This document shows positions 22,391 through 23,933 of a stretch of 23,933 nucleotides of DNA, piece by piece. The notes under the pieces are model-generated. The model was not told where the DNA came from and searched no databases. It was given only the letters and a program-made list of their open reading frames with translations. How positions within the stretch are numbered: position 1 is the stretch's first letter; each line of letters begins with the position of its first letter. The position numbers and the translations under genes are program-made. Source of the DNA: RGIG1959 sp051877215. GTDB lineage: Bacteria > Bacillota > Clostridia > Oscillospirales > Acutalibacteraceae. Location: positions 1-23,933 of the forward strand of contig JBJEIR010000018.1 of assembly GCA_051877215.1 (NCBI GenBank). Reading direction: 5' to 3'.

Positions 22391-22435
22391 AAGCAAGATG
22401 CGGCGCGCACACAAGACGCGCAAGCCGCATCGCTT
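22391..22435 (-). terminator. Hairpin downstream of mnmE
   Basis: GATGCGGC (22397-22404) pairs with GCCGCATC (22424-22431). The stem is extended outward by AAGC/GCTT across a two-base bulge and inward by GCG/CGC pairs. In the minus direction a moderately T-rich stretch follows. It lies 20 bases past the mnmE stop and probably ends that transcript, though the T tract is imperfect. Confidence 0.55.
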
Positions 22436-22454
22436 TGAAGGTTTACAGAGACAG

Positions 22455-23813
22455 TTATTTTCCGACGCAAAAGCGGCGAAAGACTTCTGAAACGACCGCG
22501 TCGCTCACGCGCTCTCCCGTCAGCTCCAAAACGGCTGAGACGGCCTCGTCGAGGCAGACCGCCGCCGCGTCCTCGGCAAGTCCCGTGTCCAGCGCGTCGA
22601 GCGCGCCGCGCACGCCCTCAAGACAGCGCCGCGCGCACTCCCGCTGGCGCTCGTTTGAGAGCATCGGCTCGTCGCCGTCGAGAGCGGCCAGCCCCGTCAC
22701 GCGCGCGACCGCGTCGGTGAGAGCGGCCAGCCCGTCGCCGGTTTTGGCCGACATCAGCACGCAGTCCTTACCGCTTTGCGCAAGCTCCTGCGGGACGGCG
22801 GCGCACACATCGCTTTTGTTGACAATCAAAACGGCAGTTTTATCGCGCAGACTGTCGAGAAGCGCGCGGTCGTCCTCGCTGAGCGGACGGCTGCCGTCAA
22901 AAACGGCGAGCAGCAGTGCCGCGCTCTCCAGCCGCTTTTTCGCGCGCAAAACGCCTGCGCGCTCGACCGTGTCGTCGGCGTCGCGCAGGCCGGCGGTGTC
23001 CGACAGGCGAAGCGTCACCTCGCCGAGCAGCACCGTTTCCTCCACGATGTCGCGGGTCGTGCCCGCAATATCGGTGACAATGCTGCGCTCACAGCCGGAC
23101 AGCAGATTCATCAATGTGGATTTGCCGACATTCGGACTGCCGACGATGGCGGTGTCGATGCCCTCCCGCAGGACGCGCCCCGCGTCGGCGGTGGAGAGCA
23201 GATGAGAAAGCAGCGCTTCGTCCTTTGTCAGCGTTTCGCGCATGACGCTTTTCGGAAGCGGCGGCACATCGTCGTCCGGGTAGTCGATATAGGCGGCGAT
23301 CTGTGCCGACAGGCCGAGCAAATCCTCTTTCACCGCTTGCAGGCGGCGATAAAGCGCACCTTCTCTGGCGGCCAGCGCGGTTTTGGCGGCCAGCCGCCCT
23401 TTTGCACCGATTAAATCCATGACCGCCTCCGCGCCGGAAAGGTCCATTTTGCCGTTGAGAAAGGCGCGGCGGGTAAACTCGCCCGCCTGCGCCATGCGCG
23501 CGCCCGCCGAAAGCGCCGCCCGCAGCACGCGCTTTAGAAGATACGCGCCGCCGTGGCAGGACAGCTCCACGGTGTTTTCGCCCGTATAGCTGTGCGGCGC
23601 GCGAAAAACCAGCGCAACACAGTCGTCAATATCGCCGTCGCTGTCAAACGCGTGCCCGTAGCGCGCGGTGTAGCCCGCACAGTTGCAAAGCCTGTCGCCG
23701 CCCGCCGCGCGAAACAGACGGTCGGCAACCGACAGCGCGTCGTCGCCGGACAGGCGGACAACGCCCAGTCCCGCAGGGGACAGGGGTGTGGCGATGGCGG
23801 CAATGGTATCCAT
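22455..23813 (-). CDS. mnmE: tRNA modification GTPase MnmE
   Basis: The 452-aa protein begins MDTIAAIATPLSPAGLGVVRLSG, the usual MnmE N-terminus. It has the folate-binding-type domain (PHSYTGENTVE, CHGG, AGEFTRRAFLNGKMDLSGAEAV) and an inserted G domain with GSPNVGKST (225-233), GTTRD (251-255), DTAG (272-275) and NKSD (332-335). The C-terminus is FCVGK with the conserved cysteine. With MnmG it makes the 5-carboxymethylaminomethyl group at U34 of certain tRNAs. AAGGAGGG fixes the start at 23813. MnmG is not in the window. It sits 20 bases after the end of tsaD. Confidence 0.97.
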   Translation of the reverse strand: MDTIAAIATPLSPAGLGVVRLSGDDALSVADRLFRAAGGDRLCNCAGYTARYGHAFDSDGDIDDCVALVFRAPHSYTGENTVELSCHGGAYLLKRVLRAALSAGARMAQAGEFTRRAFLNGKMDLSGAEAVMDLIGAKGRLAAKTALAAREGALYRRLQAVKEDLLGLSAQIAAYIDYPDDDVPPLPKSVMRETLTKDEALLSHLLSTADAGRVLREGIDTAIVGSPNVGKSTLMNLLSGCERSIVTDIAGTTRDIVEETVLLGEVTLRLSDTAGLRDADDTVERAGVLRAKKRLESAALLLAVFDGSRPLSEDDRALLDSLRDKTAVLIVNKSDVCAAVPQELAQSGKDCVLMSAKTGDGLAALTDAVARVTGLAALDGDEPMLSNERQRECARRCLEGVRGALDALDTGLAEDAAAVCLDEAVSAVLELTGERVSDAVVSEVFRRFCVGK

Positions 23814-23833
23814 AACGAGACCCTCCTTTTGAG

Positions 23834-23933
23834 TCATCCTTCAATCGGGGCGGTTGCGGCGGCGTTGAGGGTCATGTCCGCACGCACCCCCGCCTGATAT
23901 TCGTAAAAGCCCTGTGCGCCGATCATGGCGGCG
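23834..23933 (-). CDS. tsaD: TsaD C-terminus (partial, runs off the window)
   Basis: The last 33 codons read AAMIGAQGFYEYQAGVRAD, then MTLNAAATAPIEG and a stop. The AAMIGAxG and ADxxLNA pattern is the C-terminal signature of the TsaD/Kae1 family, which makes the N6-threonylcarbamoyl group at A37 of tRNAs. The 5' end lies beyond the window. Its stop is 20 bases upstream of the mnmE ATG, and the mnmE ribosome site lies between them, so both tRNA-modification genes appear to form one operon. The fragment is short, so confidence is moderate. Confidence 0.75.
   Translation of the reverse strand, partial: AAMIGAQGFYEYQAGVRADMTLNAAATAPIEG

Overview
The window looks like a fairly GC-rich member of the Clostridia (Bacillota), most likely an Oscillospiraceae/Ruminococcaceae-type gut bacterium. 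The reasons are strong AGGAGG ribosome binding sites, an L27 with an N-terminal extension encoded beside the Prp protease, a dockerin-bearing secreted protein, and dispersed repeats of a kind common in that group. The assignment is inferred from gene content only.

Layout. 1-126: the 3' half of a tRNA-Arg(CCT) with CCA, without a matching 5' half, followed by a strong terminator; this resembles one end (att) of an integrated element lying to the left. 188-4777: a co-directional set of an HPr-kinase-like P-loop protein, a PqqD-like protein, two secreted proteins each anchored by one membrane segment (one with a LamG fold) and an acyltransferase-3 membrane protein. 4830-5957: promoter, structured leader, rplU (L21), prp, rpmA (L27), terminator. 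6108-8713: obg, mrnC (mini-RNase III), a YitT-family membrane protein. 8724-9484: an AT-richer orphan membrane protein and a terminator. 9523-15412: three GT2 glycosyltransferases followed by rmlA-rmlD-rmlB-rmlC, which together make dTDP-L-rhamnose and probably build a rhamnose-containing surface glycan. 15486-16673: an ABC ATPase without a permease, and tadA. 16699-17085: a roughly 314-bp MITE-like element between two copies of one hairpin. 17104-18828 (minus): a secreted dockerin / ricin-type / SH3b / class A beta-lactamase-fold protein, divergent from nadB (19075-20547). 20555-22314: an AT-richer patch with a probable yjdF riboswitch, yjdF, a second copy of the MITE-like element in inverted orientation, and a GNAT acetyltransferase. 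22455-23933 (minus): mnmE and the 3' end of tsaD, both tRNA-modification genes.

The most unusual observation is the pair of MITE-like elements. The two copies (16733-17046 and 21192-21523) are clearly related, lie in opposite orientation and end in inverted TGTCAAAAAA. Each is bracketed by a duplicated copy of a different, locus-specific terminator-like hairpin (34 bp with 2 differences; 27 bp identical). This suggests an element that inserts at intrinsic-terminator hairpins and duplicates the whole hairpin as its target site. Second in interest is the HPr-kinase-like/PqqD pair, a combination known from RiPP (lasso peptide) clusters, here beside surface proteins and with no recognisable RiPP maturase.
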